Source: Streptomyces pristinaespiralis
Lineage (GTDB): Bacteria > Actinomycetota > Actinomycetes > Streptomycetales > Streptomycetaceae
Assembly (NCBI RefSeq): GCF_001278075.1
Contig: NZ_CP011340.1
Location: 5,577,501-5,641,500, forward strand
Direction: 5' to 3'
Length of the DNA stretch: 64,000 nucleotides
Shown: piece by piece, positions 34,127-45,352 of the stretch
How positions within the stretch are numbered: position 1 is the first letter of the stretch
Layout: each line of letters opens with the position of its first letter
Program-made: the position numbers and the translations under genes
The notes under the pieces: generated by a model
Seen by the model: the letters and a program-made list of their open reading frames with translations, nothing else
What the model was told of the DNA's origin: nothing
The model's database searches: none

Positions 34127-35304
34127 AACAGCGAGTGGAGCAGCTTGTTCGGGGAACCGGTCAGCGGGCTCTGGACCTTGCCCGTCGTCGCGTTGTTCAC
34201 CAGGGCGTCCCGGACCTGCGCCGGGGTGGCCGTCGGGTGGGCCGAGAGGTAGAGAGCGGCCACGCCCGCGGTGTGCGGGGTCGCCATCGACGTGCCCGAG
34301 ATGGTGCTGGTGGCGGTGTCGTTGTCCTTCCAGGCCGAGGTGATGTCCACGCCGGGCGCGAACAGGTCGAGACAGGTCCCGTAGTTGGAGAACGAGGCCC
34401 TGCGGTCGGAACTGTCCGTCGCGCCGACCGTGATCGCCTCGGGGACGCGGGCGGGAGAGTAGTTGCACGCGTTGGCCGGGATGCCGAGGATCGGCAGGCC
34501 GTTGCCCGCCGCGACGGAATAGCTGACGCCGGAGGCGATCGACTTCTTCACCGCGTCGTCCAGCGACGCGCTCGCGCTGCCGCCGAGGCTCATGTTGGCC
34601 ACGGCGGGCTTCTTGGCGTTGGCGGTCACCCAGTCGATGCCGGCGATGACGCCGGCGGTGGTGCCGGAGCCCTGGCAGTCGAGGACGCGAACGGCGATGA
34701 GGTTGACGCTCTTGGCCACCCCGTAGGTCTTGCCGCCGACCGTGCCGGCGACATGGGTGCCGTGTCCCTGACAGTCCTGGCCGTTCTGGCCGCCGCCCAC
34801 CGTGTCCGTGCCGACGCTGGCGCGCCCGCCGAACTCGCTGTGGGAGGTGCGGATGCCGGTGTCGATGATGTAGGCGTTCACGTTCGACGCCGTGGTGTTG
34901 TAGGTGTACGTCTTCGACAGCGGCAGGTTCCGCTGGTCGACGCGGTCGATGCCCCACGTGGCGTTCGACTGGGTGTCGTTCAGGCGGACCGTGGAGTTCT
35001 GCTCGACGTACGCGACCCGTGGATCGGCCGCGAGCGACTTCGCCTTCGAGGCCGGCATCGCGGCGGAGAAGCCAGAGAGGACGTTGTTGTAGGTGTGCTT
35101 CGGCGTGACGCCGAGGTCGGCGGCGCGGGTCGTGCCGTCCTTGAGGACGACGATCCAGCTGTTGTCGACGGCAGTTGCAGTGGGAGCGAGACGAAGATCG
35201 CCGAGCGACGCGCTGTGCGCGGTGGGGGATACGGCGAACTGGAGACCGGTCGCGGCGGCGGCGGCTGATATCAGCGCCCCGGCGCGACGGGCAGTTGCTC
35301 TCAT
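34123..35304 (-). CDS. Secreted subtilisin-like serine peptidase (S8)
   Basis: The 393-residue precursor has a signal peptide ([18 protein letters not shown], cleavage near SAHS/ASA 30-33), an inhibitor I9-type propeptide (about 45-105, [10 protein letters not shown]) and an S8 domain. The catalytic triad is Asp148 in AYIIDTGI, His181 in GHGTHVAG and Ser339 in [19 protein letters not shown] and AAGNGLP give the oxyanion region. ATG at 35304 is preferred to a GTG 9 nt earlier because of its distance to AGG. It is expected to be secreted and self-processed. Confidence 0.94.
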   Translation of the reverse strand: MRATARRAGALISAAAAATGLQFAVSPTAHSASLGDLRLAPTATAVDNSWIVVLKDGTTRAADLGVTPKHTYNNVLSGFSAAMPASKAKSLAADPRVAYVEQNSTVRLNDTQSNATWGIDRVDQRNLPLSKTYTYNTTASNVNAYIIDTGIRTSHSEFGGRASVGTDTVGGGQNGQDCQGHGTHVAGTVGGKTYGVAKSVNLIAVRVLDCQGSGTTAGVIAGIDWVTANAKKPAVANMSLGGSASASLDDAVKKSIASGVSYSVAAGNGLPILGIPANACNYSPARVPEAITVGATDSSDRRASFSNYGTCLDLFAPGVDITSAWKDNDTATSTISGTSMATPHTAGVAALYLSAHPTATPAQVRDALVNNATTGKVQSPLTGSPNKLLHSLF

Positions 35305-35666
35305 CTCGTGCACCTGACCTTTCGTTGACCGGTTGTTACGGGCAAGTACGGGCGTGCATGGTGCCAGGACGTGCGGTTGCGAGAGCCAGGGTCCCGTGAT
35401 GTGACCTACGACACAAGGGTGCGACTGATCAGTAACTGGCCGGAAAAGTCCCCCTCTTGAAGGGGGTTCAGTAAGTGTGGATCTTGTGCGCCCGTCGTCA
35501 CGAGTCCCAAATGTCCGATCTTCACGTCGCCGTCGTCCCGGTCCTCGCGAGCCGCGCCGTACCGCGGCCGGTGTACGGGGGCCGCGGCGTGTACTACTCC
35601 AGGAGGCGCACCGGTTCCACCCGGCGGCAGCCGACGCCGGGCAGCCGTGCGCTTAGGGTTTCAACC
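35305..35666. other. Divergent promoter region between subtilase and hydrolase-ABC fusion
   Basis: These 362 nt hold the promoters of two divergent genes. A small hairpin (CCCCCT/AGGGGG, 35450-35466) and the palindrome CTGATCAG (near 35426) are visible. The stretch 35400-35520 is clearly less GC-rich than its surroundings, as expected for promoters. No gene is seen. Confidence 0.55.
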
Positions 35667-38431
<2,765 letters not shown>

Positions 38432-38435
<4 letters not shown>

Positions 38436-39319
38436 GCGCGCCCGTGGAGACCGGCACGAAGACGCCCGTGCTCGTCGGGGCCGCGCCCGGCTACCGCGCC
38501 CGCCGCACACTGCCGCTGCGGGTGGAGGCGATGCGGCAGCTGAAGCGCCGCCGGACGCTGGTGATGGCCGGGGTGCTCGGCGCGCTGCCGCTCGTCCTGA
38601 TCGCGGCCTTCGCGATCGGCGGCACCCCCGACGGCCGGGACAACGGCCGGATCACCCTGATGGACACCGCCACGGCGTCCGGCGCGAACTTCGCGGCCAC
38701 CTGCCTGTTCGTGTCGGCCGGCTTCCTCCTCGTGGTGCCGGTGGCGCTGTTCCACGGCGACACCGTCGCGTCGGAGGCCAACTGGTCGTCCCTGCGTTAC
38801 CTGCTGGCCGCACCGGTGCCGCGCACCAGACTGCTGTGGTCGAAGCTGGCCGTGGCACTGGGTTTCAGTGCGGCGGCGATGCTGCTGCTCCCGCTGGTGG
38901 GGCTGGTCTCCGGGACGATCGCCTACGGCTGGGGGCCGCTGGAACTGCCCACCGGTGGATCCCTGGCGGCCGCTGACACCCTGGCGCGGATCGGCCTGGT
39001 CGTGGCGTTCGTGTTCGTCTCCCAACTGGTCACCGCAGGGCTGGCGTTCTGGCTCTCCACGAAGACCGACGCGCCGCTGGGCGCGGTCGGCGGGGCCGTG
39101 GGCCTGACGATCGTGGGCAATGTGCTCGACGCGGTCACCGCGCTGGGCGGCTGGCGCGAAGTCCTCCCCGCCCACTGGCAGTTCGCCTGGATCGACGCCC
39201 TCCAGCCGCAACTGGAGTGGAGCGGCATGCTGAAGGGCTCCGCGGTCTCCGTCTCCTACGCGCTGGTCCTGTTCGCGCTCGCGTTCCGCAACTTCGCCCG
39301 CAAGGACATCGTCTCGTAG
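38432..39319 (+). CDS. ABC transporter permease (ABC-2 type)
   Basis: The 295-residue membrane protein has six predicted helices: after a cytoplasmic N-terminus come RTLVMAGVLGALPLVLIAAF, then FAATCLFVSAGFLLVVPVAL and four more. SEANWSSLRYLLAAPVPRTR is the cytoplasmic loop typical of ABC-2 exporters. It starts on the stop of the hydrolase-ABC fusion, so the two form one exporter. Cargo is unknown; the outer hydrolase of the partner suggests export coupled to cleavage of a peptide or ester. Confidence 0.9.
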
Positions 39320-39454
39320 GGCGATGCGGGGCGTACCGGACAAAAGGCCGGGTCTGTTGCCGCATTGAGACTCTTCCGCAACGCTGCCGACTGCTCCTGT
39401 CGGCCCTCTCGGACGTCACATTCACAAGTGCCGACGACACGAGGGGGAGTCCGG

Positions 39455-41068
39455 ATGACGTTCCGAACAGCGAGGCGTACGAGGGTGGGCAAGGCGGTCG
39501 TGGCGGCCGTACTGGCAGGCGGTGTGCTCCTCACCGCGGGCTGCGGCGGCTCGGGGAACCGGGCGACCGACACCTCGGAGGGGTACGCGCCGGCGCCGGA
39601 CGGCGCGCCCGCGCCCGTCCTGCCGGACGGGGGCAAGGGCGGCCCCGACCGGGACACGTCGGGTGAGGAGAAGCGGGACGTCGCGCCGCCCGCCGACTAC
39701 CTCTCGACGTTCGCGCTCGACGTGGACACCGCCTCGTACGACTACACGCGCCGCCTGCTCAAGGAGGGCCGTGCGCCGGGCCGGCACCAGGTCCGGCCCG
39801 AAGAGTTCATCAACAGCTTCCGGCAGGACTATCCGCGGCCCGAGGGCGACGGGTTCACCGTGAGCGTCGACGGAGCCCGGCCGGGATCCGTCGACGCCGG
39901 CGGCGGCGAGGGCGAGATCAAGCCGCAGACCCAGGACGCCGAGGGATACGAGGACGGCGACTGGTCCCTCGTCCGGATCGGGCTCGCCACCCGGCCCACC
40001 GGCCGCGAGGCCGACCGGCCCCCCGCCGCGCTCACCTTCGTGATCGACATCTCCGGCTCGATGGCGGAACCGGGCCGGCTCGACCTCGTCAAGAAGTCGC
40101 TGGGCACGCTCACCGACCAGCTGCGCGACGACGACTCGATCGCCGTCGTCACCTTCAGCGGCGAGGCGGAGACCCGGCTGCCCATGACCCGCCTCGACGG
40201 CAACCGCGACCGCATCCGGTCCGTGGTCGACGAACTGGAGCCGACCGACTCCACCAATGTGGAGGCCGGCGTCACGACCGGCTACGACGAGGCCGTGGAA
40301 GGCCGCAGGAAGGGCGCCACCAACCGCGTGGTGCTGCTGTCCGACGCCCTCGCCAACACCGGTGAGACCAAGGCGGAGGCGATCCTCGAGCGCATCGAGG
40401 ACGCCCGGCGTGAGCACGGCATCACCCTGTTCGGCGTCGGCGTCGGCAGCGATTACGGCGACGACCTGATGGAACGCCTCGCCGACAAGGGCGACGGCCA
40501 CACCACCTACGTCTCCACCGACGAGGAGGCACGCAAGGTCTTCGTCGACCAGCTGCCCCGCCACGTCGAACTGCGGGCCCGGGACGCCAAGGCTCAGGTC
40601 GCCTTCGACCCGCAGACCGTCCAGCAGTTCCGGCTCATCGGCTACGAGAACCGGGAGGTCGCGGACGACGACTTCCGCGACGACAAGGTGGACGGCGGCG
40701 AGGTGGGCCCCGGCCACACGGTGACGGCGCTCTACGCGGTCCGCCTGCGGGACGGCGCGCGCGGCCACGTCGCCACCGCGACCGTGCGCTGGCTCGACCC
40801 CAGGACCCGGGCGCCGCACGAGGAGAGCGGCTCCGTGGAGACCGACGCGATCGACGGGGCGCTGTGGGACGCCCCGTCCGAGCGGCTCCAGATCACGGCG
40901 GTCGCGGCGTACTTCGCCGAATCGCTGCGCGGAGGTTCTGTGCCGGGCGCGCCGGGCCTCGGCGCGCTCGAGGACCGGGCGCGGGCGCTCGCGGGCTCCA
41001 CGGAGGACAGCGCCGTCGAGGACCTGGCCGACGCCATCGAGCAGGCGAGGCGGTCGGGGCGCTACTGA
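39455..41068 (+). CDS. VWA-domain lipoprotein (YfbK-like)
   Basis: The 537-residue protein is a lipoprotein: lipobox LLTAGC with Cys30. It then has the VWA N-terminal domain (PADYLSTFALDVDTASYDYT, about 80-180), a VWA domain with an intact MIDAS DISGSM (about 197-202) and a C-terminal DUF3520-like domain. Relatives include E. coli YfbK. VWA domains bind partners through Mg2+. ATG at 39455 is chosen since it puts the lipobox at residue 30. Function is unknown; it follows the exporter by 135 nt and may be independent. Confidence 0.9.
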   Translation: MTFRTARRTRVGKAVVAAVLAGGVLLTAGCGGSGNRATDTSEGYAPAPDGAPAPVLPDGGKGGPDRDTSGEEKRDVAPPADYLSTFALDVDTASYDYTRRLLKEGRAPGRHQVRPEEFINSFRQDYPRPEGDGFTVSVDGARPGSVDAGGGEGEIKPQTQDAEGYEDGDWSLVRIGLATRPTGREADRPPAALTFVIDISGSMAEPGRLDLVKKSLGTLTDQLRDDDSIAVVTFSGEAETRLPMTRLDGNRDRIRSVVDELEPTDSTNVEAGVTTGYDEAVEGRRKGATNRVVLLSDALANTGETKAEAILERIEDARREHGITLFGVGVGSDYGDDLMERLADKGDGHTTYVSTDEEARKVFVDQLPRHVELRARDAKAQVAFDPQTVQQFRLIGYENREVADDDFRDDKVDGGEVGPGHTVTALYAVRLRDGARGHVATATVRWLDPRTRAPHEESGSVETDAIDGALWDAPSERLQITAVAAYFAESLRGGSVPGAPGLGALEDRARALAGSTEDSAVEDLADAIEQARRSGRY

Positions 41069-41125
41069 CTCCGGCGGGGTCCGCTCGCGGATGGTTCGCA
41101 CGCGAACAGCGAGCGGTTCGAGGAT

Positions 41126-41158
41126 GGTTCGAGGCCGGTGGGAAACCGGCCTCGAACC
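41126..41158 (+). terminator. Terminator after VWA lipoprotein gene
   Basis: A 14-bp perfect stem (41126-41139 with 41145-41158, GGTTCGAGGCCGGT) with loop GGGAA, 57 nt past the stop. Nearby decayed copies of GGATGGTTCG suggest local duplication. Confidence 0.8.
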
Positions 41159-41208
41159 GCCCCACCCCGTCCGAAAACACGGCGCGCCGCCCTCCGCGTC
41201 GGGCCATC

Positions 41209-41685
41209 ATGAACGGCATGGCCACCCTTCTCCTCGCCCTTGCCGTCGTGTCCACCGGTCTGTACGCGGGCTTCTTCGTGATCTTCCAGACGGGCATCAT
41301 GCCCGCGCTCGCGACCCTGACCGACGAACAGTTCGTGCCCGCCATGCGCCGCATCAACGAGAAGGTGCCACGGGGCGCGTTCATGCTGTCCTTCCTCGGC
41401 AGCCTCGGATTCCCGCTCGCGGTGCTCTTCGTCCCCGTCGACGGCCGCACCGCCACCGACCGCTGGCTCGTCGTCGCGGCCCTCGTCTGCGCGTTCGTCG
41501 GCCACGTCATCACCAGCGCCGGTAACGTCCCGCTGAACAACGCCCTCGCGGCGGCGGAGAACTCGCCGCGGGCCGCCCGGGACGTCCGGGCCGCGTTCGA
41601 GGGCAAGTGGAACGCCCTGCACCTGGTGCGCACCCTGTTCGCCCTTGCCGCCTTCGTGCTCATGGTCTGCGCCGCGACGGCCTGA
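41209..41685 (+). CDS. DUF1772/anthrone oxygenase-like membrane protein
   Basis: The 158-residue protein has four membrane helices and the DUF1772 pattern: TGLYAGFFVIFQTGIMPALA near the N-terminus, FVPAMRRINEKV after it, and the late NVPLNNAL and KWNALHLVRTLFALAAFV. The family includes anthrone oxygenase-like proteins, but most members are of unknown function. ATG at 41209 is used; an ATG 9 nt later is possible. It stands alone. Confidence 0.88.
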   Translation: MNGMATLLLALAVVSTGLYAGFFVIFQTGIMPALATLTDEQFVPAMRRINEKVPRGAFMLSFLGSLGFPLAVLFVPVDGRTATDRWLVVAALVCAFVGHVITSAGNVPLNNALAAAENSPRAARDVRAAFEGKWNALHLVRTLFALAAFVLMVCAATA

Positions 41686-41750
41686 GGCGCGGGCGCTCCG
41701 GCGCGCGGGCACTCAGGGCACGGGGGTCCCGTGACGCGAGGTACCACGCG

Positions 41751-42251
41751 TCAGAAACTGCCGGGCGCCGCCTCGAGCCGCAGGAACGGGATCGATTCGC
41801 CCACCCGCCGATAGCCGGCCTCGCTGCCGTCGACCTCGTACCCCATGAACCGGCAGAGCAACCGGGCGGCGAGCGGATGGCGGGGCGCGTACCGAGCCAT
41901 GAGCCGGCCGCCCTCCTCCGGCGTGACCGGCTGCGCCGTCACCGGGTAGTAGCGGCGGCCGACCTGGATGGTGGCCTGCGGAGTGTGGAGGAGGTTGCGG
42001 TACCACTGGGCCCGGGGGCCGAAGCCCGAAGCCACCGTCCACGATCCGCCGGTCCGGTCGCATTCCACCACTTCGACGACGGTCTTGCGGGTCAGCCCCG
42101 ACGTACGGCCGGTGTGGATCAGGAGCAACAGGCGCCGCCCGAACAGCGGGCCGAGGCCGATCCGGTAGAGGTGGACCGGCAGCCTGGCCACGAACCGTTT
42201 GACACCGAGGGGGAGCGGGGGACGCTGCGGCGCGGGGTGCGGAGAAGTCAC
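41751..42251 (-). CDS. Nitroreductase/deazaflavin (F420)-dependent oxidoreductase, DDN family
   Basis: The 166-residue protein has the split beta-barrel pattern of the nitroreductase family of deazaflavin-dependent enzymes: RLLLLIHTGRTSGLTRKTVV, then WTVASGFGPRAQWYRNLLHT. Relatives use reduced F420 to reduce quinones or nitro compounds. GTG at 42251 is chosen for the GAGG site upstream. It is divergent from the SpoIIE phosphatase gene and shares its promoter region, in which a MarR-like motif lies. Confidence 0.9.
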   Translation of the reverse strand: MTSPHPAPQRPPLPLGVKRFVARLPVHLYRIGLGPLFGRRLLLLIHTGRTSGLTRKTVVEVVECDRTGGSWTVASGFGPRAQWYRNLLHTPQATIQVGRRYYPVTAQPVTPEEGGRLMARYAPRHPLAARLLCRFMGYEVDGSEAGYRRVGESIPFLRLEAAPGSF

Positions 42252-42359
42252 GTAGCTGCCTCTCGTGAGTGGTGCGGAGCGGGGGCGGCGGCCTCGGGGC
42301 TGTCCGGCCGAGTTCTGTGAGAGCGGCTTCGATTCGGTAACGGGGGCGGACCAGGACGA

Positions 42360-42386
42360 TTCGACTGTGCAACCTTTGCATAGTCT
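42360..42386 (+). promoter_or_regulatory. Possible leaderless promoter of phosphatase gene
   Basis: A -10-like TAGTCT (42381-42386) lies only 5-8 nt before the GTG codons at 42391 and 42394, and TTCGAC (42360-42365) is a weak -35. No ribosome site is present, which fits a leaderless mRNA. TTGCATAGT (42376-42384) overlaps the -10. Confidence 0.4.
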
Positions 42387-42390
42387 AAAT

Positions 42391-43569
42391 GTGGTGACGA
42401 GGCCGACGGGGGCGACCGCGCCACTCCTCCGCGCGCCCGGCTGCCGCGTGGCCGTGTCGCCGACGGAGACCGTTCCCGCCAGCCGATCAACCGCGGAGTC
42501 CGACTTGGCAGAGCAGATCCCGTCGAGCTCCCGACTGCTGTCCGCGCTCCCCTTCGTGGTGATGGGCATAGTCGCCCTGGTCGACGTGACGGCCGGGTCG
42601 AGCGTGGGATTCCTCGCCCTCGTCTCGCTGGGTCCGGCCTTCGCCGGGCTCGTGGGCGGATGGCGGCGTACGGCACTGATCGGCGTCCTGTCGCTGGGCT
42701 TCTGCTTCGGCCTCGGGATCTACGACGGGGTGCTCGGCGAGCGCCGCTGGTACTCCGCCATGGCCTCCGTCGCCGGGGTGACCGGAGCGGGCGTGGCGGC
42801 CGCGGTGATGCGGCAGCGGCGCGAGGCCGAGCTCGCCAGCATGCGTTCCATCGCGGAGGTCGCGCAGCGCGTGCTGCTGCGGCCCGTGCCGCGCACGGCG
42901 GGCCATCTGCGGGTGGCCGTCTCCTACACCTCGGCGGTCGCGGAGGCCCGTATCGGCGGCGACCTGTACGAGGTGGTCACCTCACCCGGCGGCGTGCGCG
43001 TCATCGTCGGCGACGTCCAGGGGAAAGGGCTCGAGGCGGTCGAGACGGCAGCCGTGGTCCTCGGTGCCTTCCGCGAGGCGGCGCACGAGGAGGAGGACCT
43101 GGCAGGCGTCGGCGAGCGGCTCGAGAGAGCCCTCGAACGGGAGTTGCAGGGCGGGGAGAAGTTCGTCACGGCGGTGCTCGCGGAACTGGAGCCGGGCAAG
43201 GGCGCGACCTTGCTCAACTACGGGCATCCCGCGCCGATGGTGGTGCGCGGAGACGGAACGGTCTCCTTCGCCGAACCGCCCAGGCGTGCCCTGCCGCTCG
43301 GGCTCGGCCTCCACGGGACGTCCGCCCCGCAGCCGTTCACCGCCGACTTCGCGCCGGGCGACCAGATGTTTTTGTACACGGACGGGGTCACCGAGACCCG
43401 CGACCGCGGCGGCCGGTTCTACCCGCTCGGCGAGCGCGGCCATCTGCTGAGGACGAAGGACCCGGAGGCGGCGCTGGCGGAACTCCGCGCGGACCTGGAG
43501 CAGTACGCCCAGGCGCCTCCGCACGACGACGCCGCGATGCTGCTGATCCGCCACCGCCGGGAGGGATGA
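42391..43569 (+). CDS. Membrane-anchored PP2C/SpoIIE-type serine phosphatase
   Basis: The protein (about 392 residues) has four membrane helices (about residues 48-140) and a C-terminal SpoIIE-type PP2C domain. Metal-binding aspartates are seen in EARIGGDLYEVV, VIVGDVQGKGLEA, QMFLYTDGVTETRD and PPHDDAAMLLIR. Such proteins dephosphorylate anti-anti-sigma factors. GTG at 42391 is favoured because GC3 stays high from there and a -10 box lies just upstream (leaderless). A TTG at 42505 with a GGAG site is the alternative and would give 354 residues. Confidence 0.88.
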   Translation: MVTRPTGATAPLLRAPGCRVAVSPTETVPASRSTAESDLAEQIPSSSRLLSALPFVVMGIVALVDVTAGSSVGFLALVSLGPAFAGLVGGWRRTALIGVLSLGFCFGLGIYDGVLGERRWYSAMASVAGVTGAGVAAAVMRQRREAELASMRSIAEVAQRVLLRPVPRTAGHLRVAVSYTSAVAEARIGGDLYEVVTSPGGVRVIVGDVQGKGLEAVETAAVVLGAFREAAHEEEDLAGVGERLERALERELQGGEKFVTAVLAELEPGKGATLLNYGHPAPMVVRGDGTVSFAEPPRRALPLGLGLHGTSAPQPFTADFAPGDQMFLYTDGVTETRDRGGRFYPLGERGHLLRTKDPEAALAELRADLEQYAQAPPHDDAAMLLIRHRREG

Positions 43570-43714
43570 GGGCGGCGCGGCGAGACGCCGGCGGGCCGGG
43601 CCCGGCTCCTTGCCGCCCGGCGCCGGGGGAGCGGCGCAGTGCGGGCCGCCCGGCGAGGGGACTCGGAGCGAGGCCGCCGCACGGTACCGGGGCGGGGCGC
43701 GGTACAAAGAAGAA

Positions 43715-44254
43715 ATGACCGAACCAGCGCACTCCTCGTACTCCTCACGGGGGATGGACGACGTCGACGCCGTGACCCGCGCGGTGCTGACCGCGTCCCG
43801 GCTGCTCGTCGCCCTCTCGGCCCGCTCGCTCGCCGCGGTCGAGGACCGGGTGACGTTGCCGCAGTTCCGACTGCTGGTCGTGCTGTCGCTGGAGGGGCCG
43901 GCGAAGCTGGTCGTGCTCGCCGACCGGCTCGGTGTGAACCCGTCGACGGCCATGCGCATGGTGGACCGGCTGATCGCGGCGGGCCTGGCCGACCGGCAGG
44001 TCAACCCCGACAACCGGCGCGAGACGGTGCTGCGGCTGACGACGGAGGGCCGGCGCATCGTCGAGGACGTCACCTCCCAGCGCCGCAAGGAGATCGCGAC
44101 CATCGTCGAACGGCTGGACCCCTCGCAGCGGGCGGCGCTCATCGGCGCCCTGGCCGCCTTCACGGAGGCGGGCGGTGAACCGGCGGTGCCCGACGAGGAC
44201 AGCGAGCTGTATCCGCTGGGCTGGTCGGACATGGGCCCGCGGCCCGGTCGCTGA
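43715..44254 (+). CDS. MarR-family transcriptional regulator
   Basis: The 179-residue protein has a MarR winged helix: LPQFRLLVVLSLEGPAKLVV, then LADRLGVNPSTAMRMVDRLI (recognition helix) and the wing NPDNRRETVLRLTTEGR. Dimerisation helices flank it. ATG at 43715 is used; AAAGAAGA precedes it. It is 146 nt after the phosphatase stop. It may act on the TTGCAyAGT-type sites at 42376 and 44402, which is inference. Confidence 0.92.
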   Translation: MTEPAHSSYSSRGMDDVDAVTRAVLTASRLLVALSARSLAAVEDRVTLPQFRLLVVLSLEGPAKLVVLADRLGVNPSTAMRMVDRLIAAGLADRQVNPDNRRETVLRLTTEGRRIVEDVTSQRRKEIATIVERLDPSQRAALIGALAAFTEAGGEPAVPDEDSELYPLGWSDMGPRPGR

Positions 44255-44401
44255 CACCCGCACCCGCTGAAGGCCCGGCGGGGGGCGGCGGGGAGGACCC
44301 GGTCGACATCGCCGGCGTGCGGTGGTCGAGCTGCGTCACCGTGCCAGTGCCGCTCCCGGGCAGAGGCCGGCGAGCTGCCGGGTCCTCCACCACGAGAAGC
44401 A

Positions 44402-44414
44402 TTGCACAGTGCAA
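44402..44414. promoter_or_regulatory. Perfect 13-bp palindrome, possible MarR site
   Basis: TTGCACAGTGCAA is a perfect palindrome around a central A, in the gap between convergent marR and DUF4142 genes. It shares TTGCAyAGT with the phosphatase promoter at 42376-42384. Confidence 0.4.
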
Positions 44415-44476
44415 GGGATTTTACTTCCCCTTGGCGGGGTCGGGTCCGCCGACGTCCGCAGAGGCGGTGCGCCGGG

Positions 44477-45178
44477 TCACTTCGGAGCGACCGCCGCCTC
44501 GACCTCCGCGAAGGTCGCGGCGTCGACGAGCCCGGTGTCCTCCAGGACCTCCATGTGGTCCAGCACCGTCTGGTTCGCCTGACGGGCGTGACGGCGGATC
44601 AGGTCGTTCTGCGTGGCGGCCCTTACCTCGGCGATGGTGGCGAAGATCTTGCCGTGCGAGGAACGCAGCAGGTTCGCGAAGAGCCGGTCGAACTCGGCGC
44701 CCTGGGCGTTCTCCAGCTGTGTCACGAAGCCCTGCTGCTCCTCGGTGGCCTCGTTGGGGAGCTGCACCCCGAGGATCTTGGCGTCCTCGCGCACGAGCTG
44801 GTCGAGCTTGCTGTGTCCGTCGAGGAGATGCAGCCCGGCACGCTTCACGGCCTCACTGGAGGCGTGGGTCTGGGCCAGCCGCCCCGCGGGTATCTCCCAG
44901 AGTCCCGCCTGCCGCACCTTCACCAGGAACGTCCGGTCGACCTCGGTCACCTTCTGCGGTCCCTGGGCCTCCGCGGCCGTCGCCCCCGAGAACCCGGCCC
45001 CCGCGTGACCGGCGCCGTGCTGGGCGGCCCCGCCCGTCGCGGCGGTCCCCGCGGTCGCCTCCCCGCTTCCCGTCTCGAGCGACACGACCACCAGCACGGC
45101 CGCGGCGACGGCGGCGGTGACCATGGCGACGACCCGCACGGAAACCTTGGAGCGTGCTGCACGTCGGTTCGAATGCAT
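44477..45178 (-). CDS. DUF4142 domain protein, membrane-anchored
   Basis: The 233-residue protein has an N-terminal membrane anchor (about 15-35), a Gly/Ala-rich linker, and a DUF4142 domain (about 75-225: VDRTFLVKVRQAGLWEIPAG, FDRLFANLLRSSHGK). DUF4142 is a ferritin-like helical bundle of unknown role, often exported. ATG at 45178 is chosen since GGGAGG lies 6 nt upstream. It stands alone. Confidence 0.9.
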   Translation of the reverse strand: MHSNRRAARSKVSVRVVAMVTAAVAAAVLVVVSLETGSGEATAGTAATGGAAQHGAGHAGAGFSGATAAEAQGPQKVTEVDRTFLVKVRQAGLWEIPAGRLAQTHASSEAVKRAGLHLLDGHSKLDQLVREDAKILGVQLPNEATEEQQGFVTQLENAQGAEFDRLFANLLRSSHGKIFATIAEVRAATQNDLIRRHARQANQTVLDHMEVLEDTGLVDAATFAEVEAAVAPK

Positions 45179-45352
45179 TGATGCCTCCCGGCTCGGCATG
45201 GAGAAAAATGGCAGTTGGCATTCGGGAGCTGTGTTGTGGCGGCTGGCACGGCACGCAGAGGTGAGTACGGACGCGCGCGCCGGGATGTTCAACGCGCGCC
45301 GTACGTAAGGGCCGTACGAGGTGTGAGGGGCGCCCGGTGGCGCCCCGGCGGA

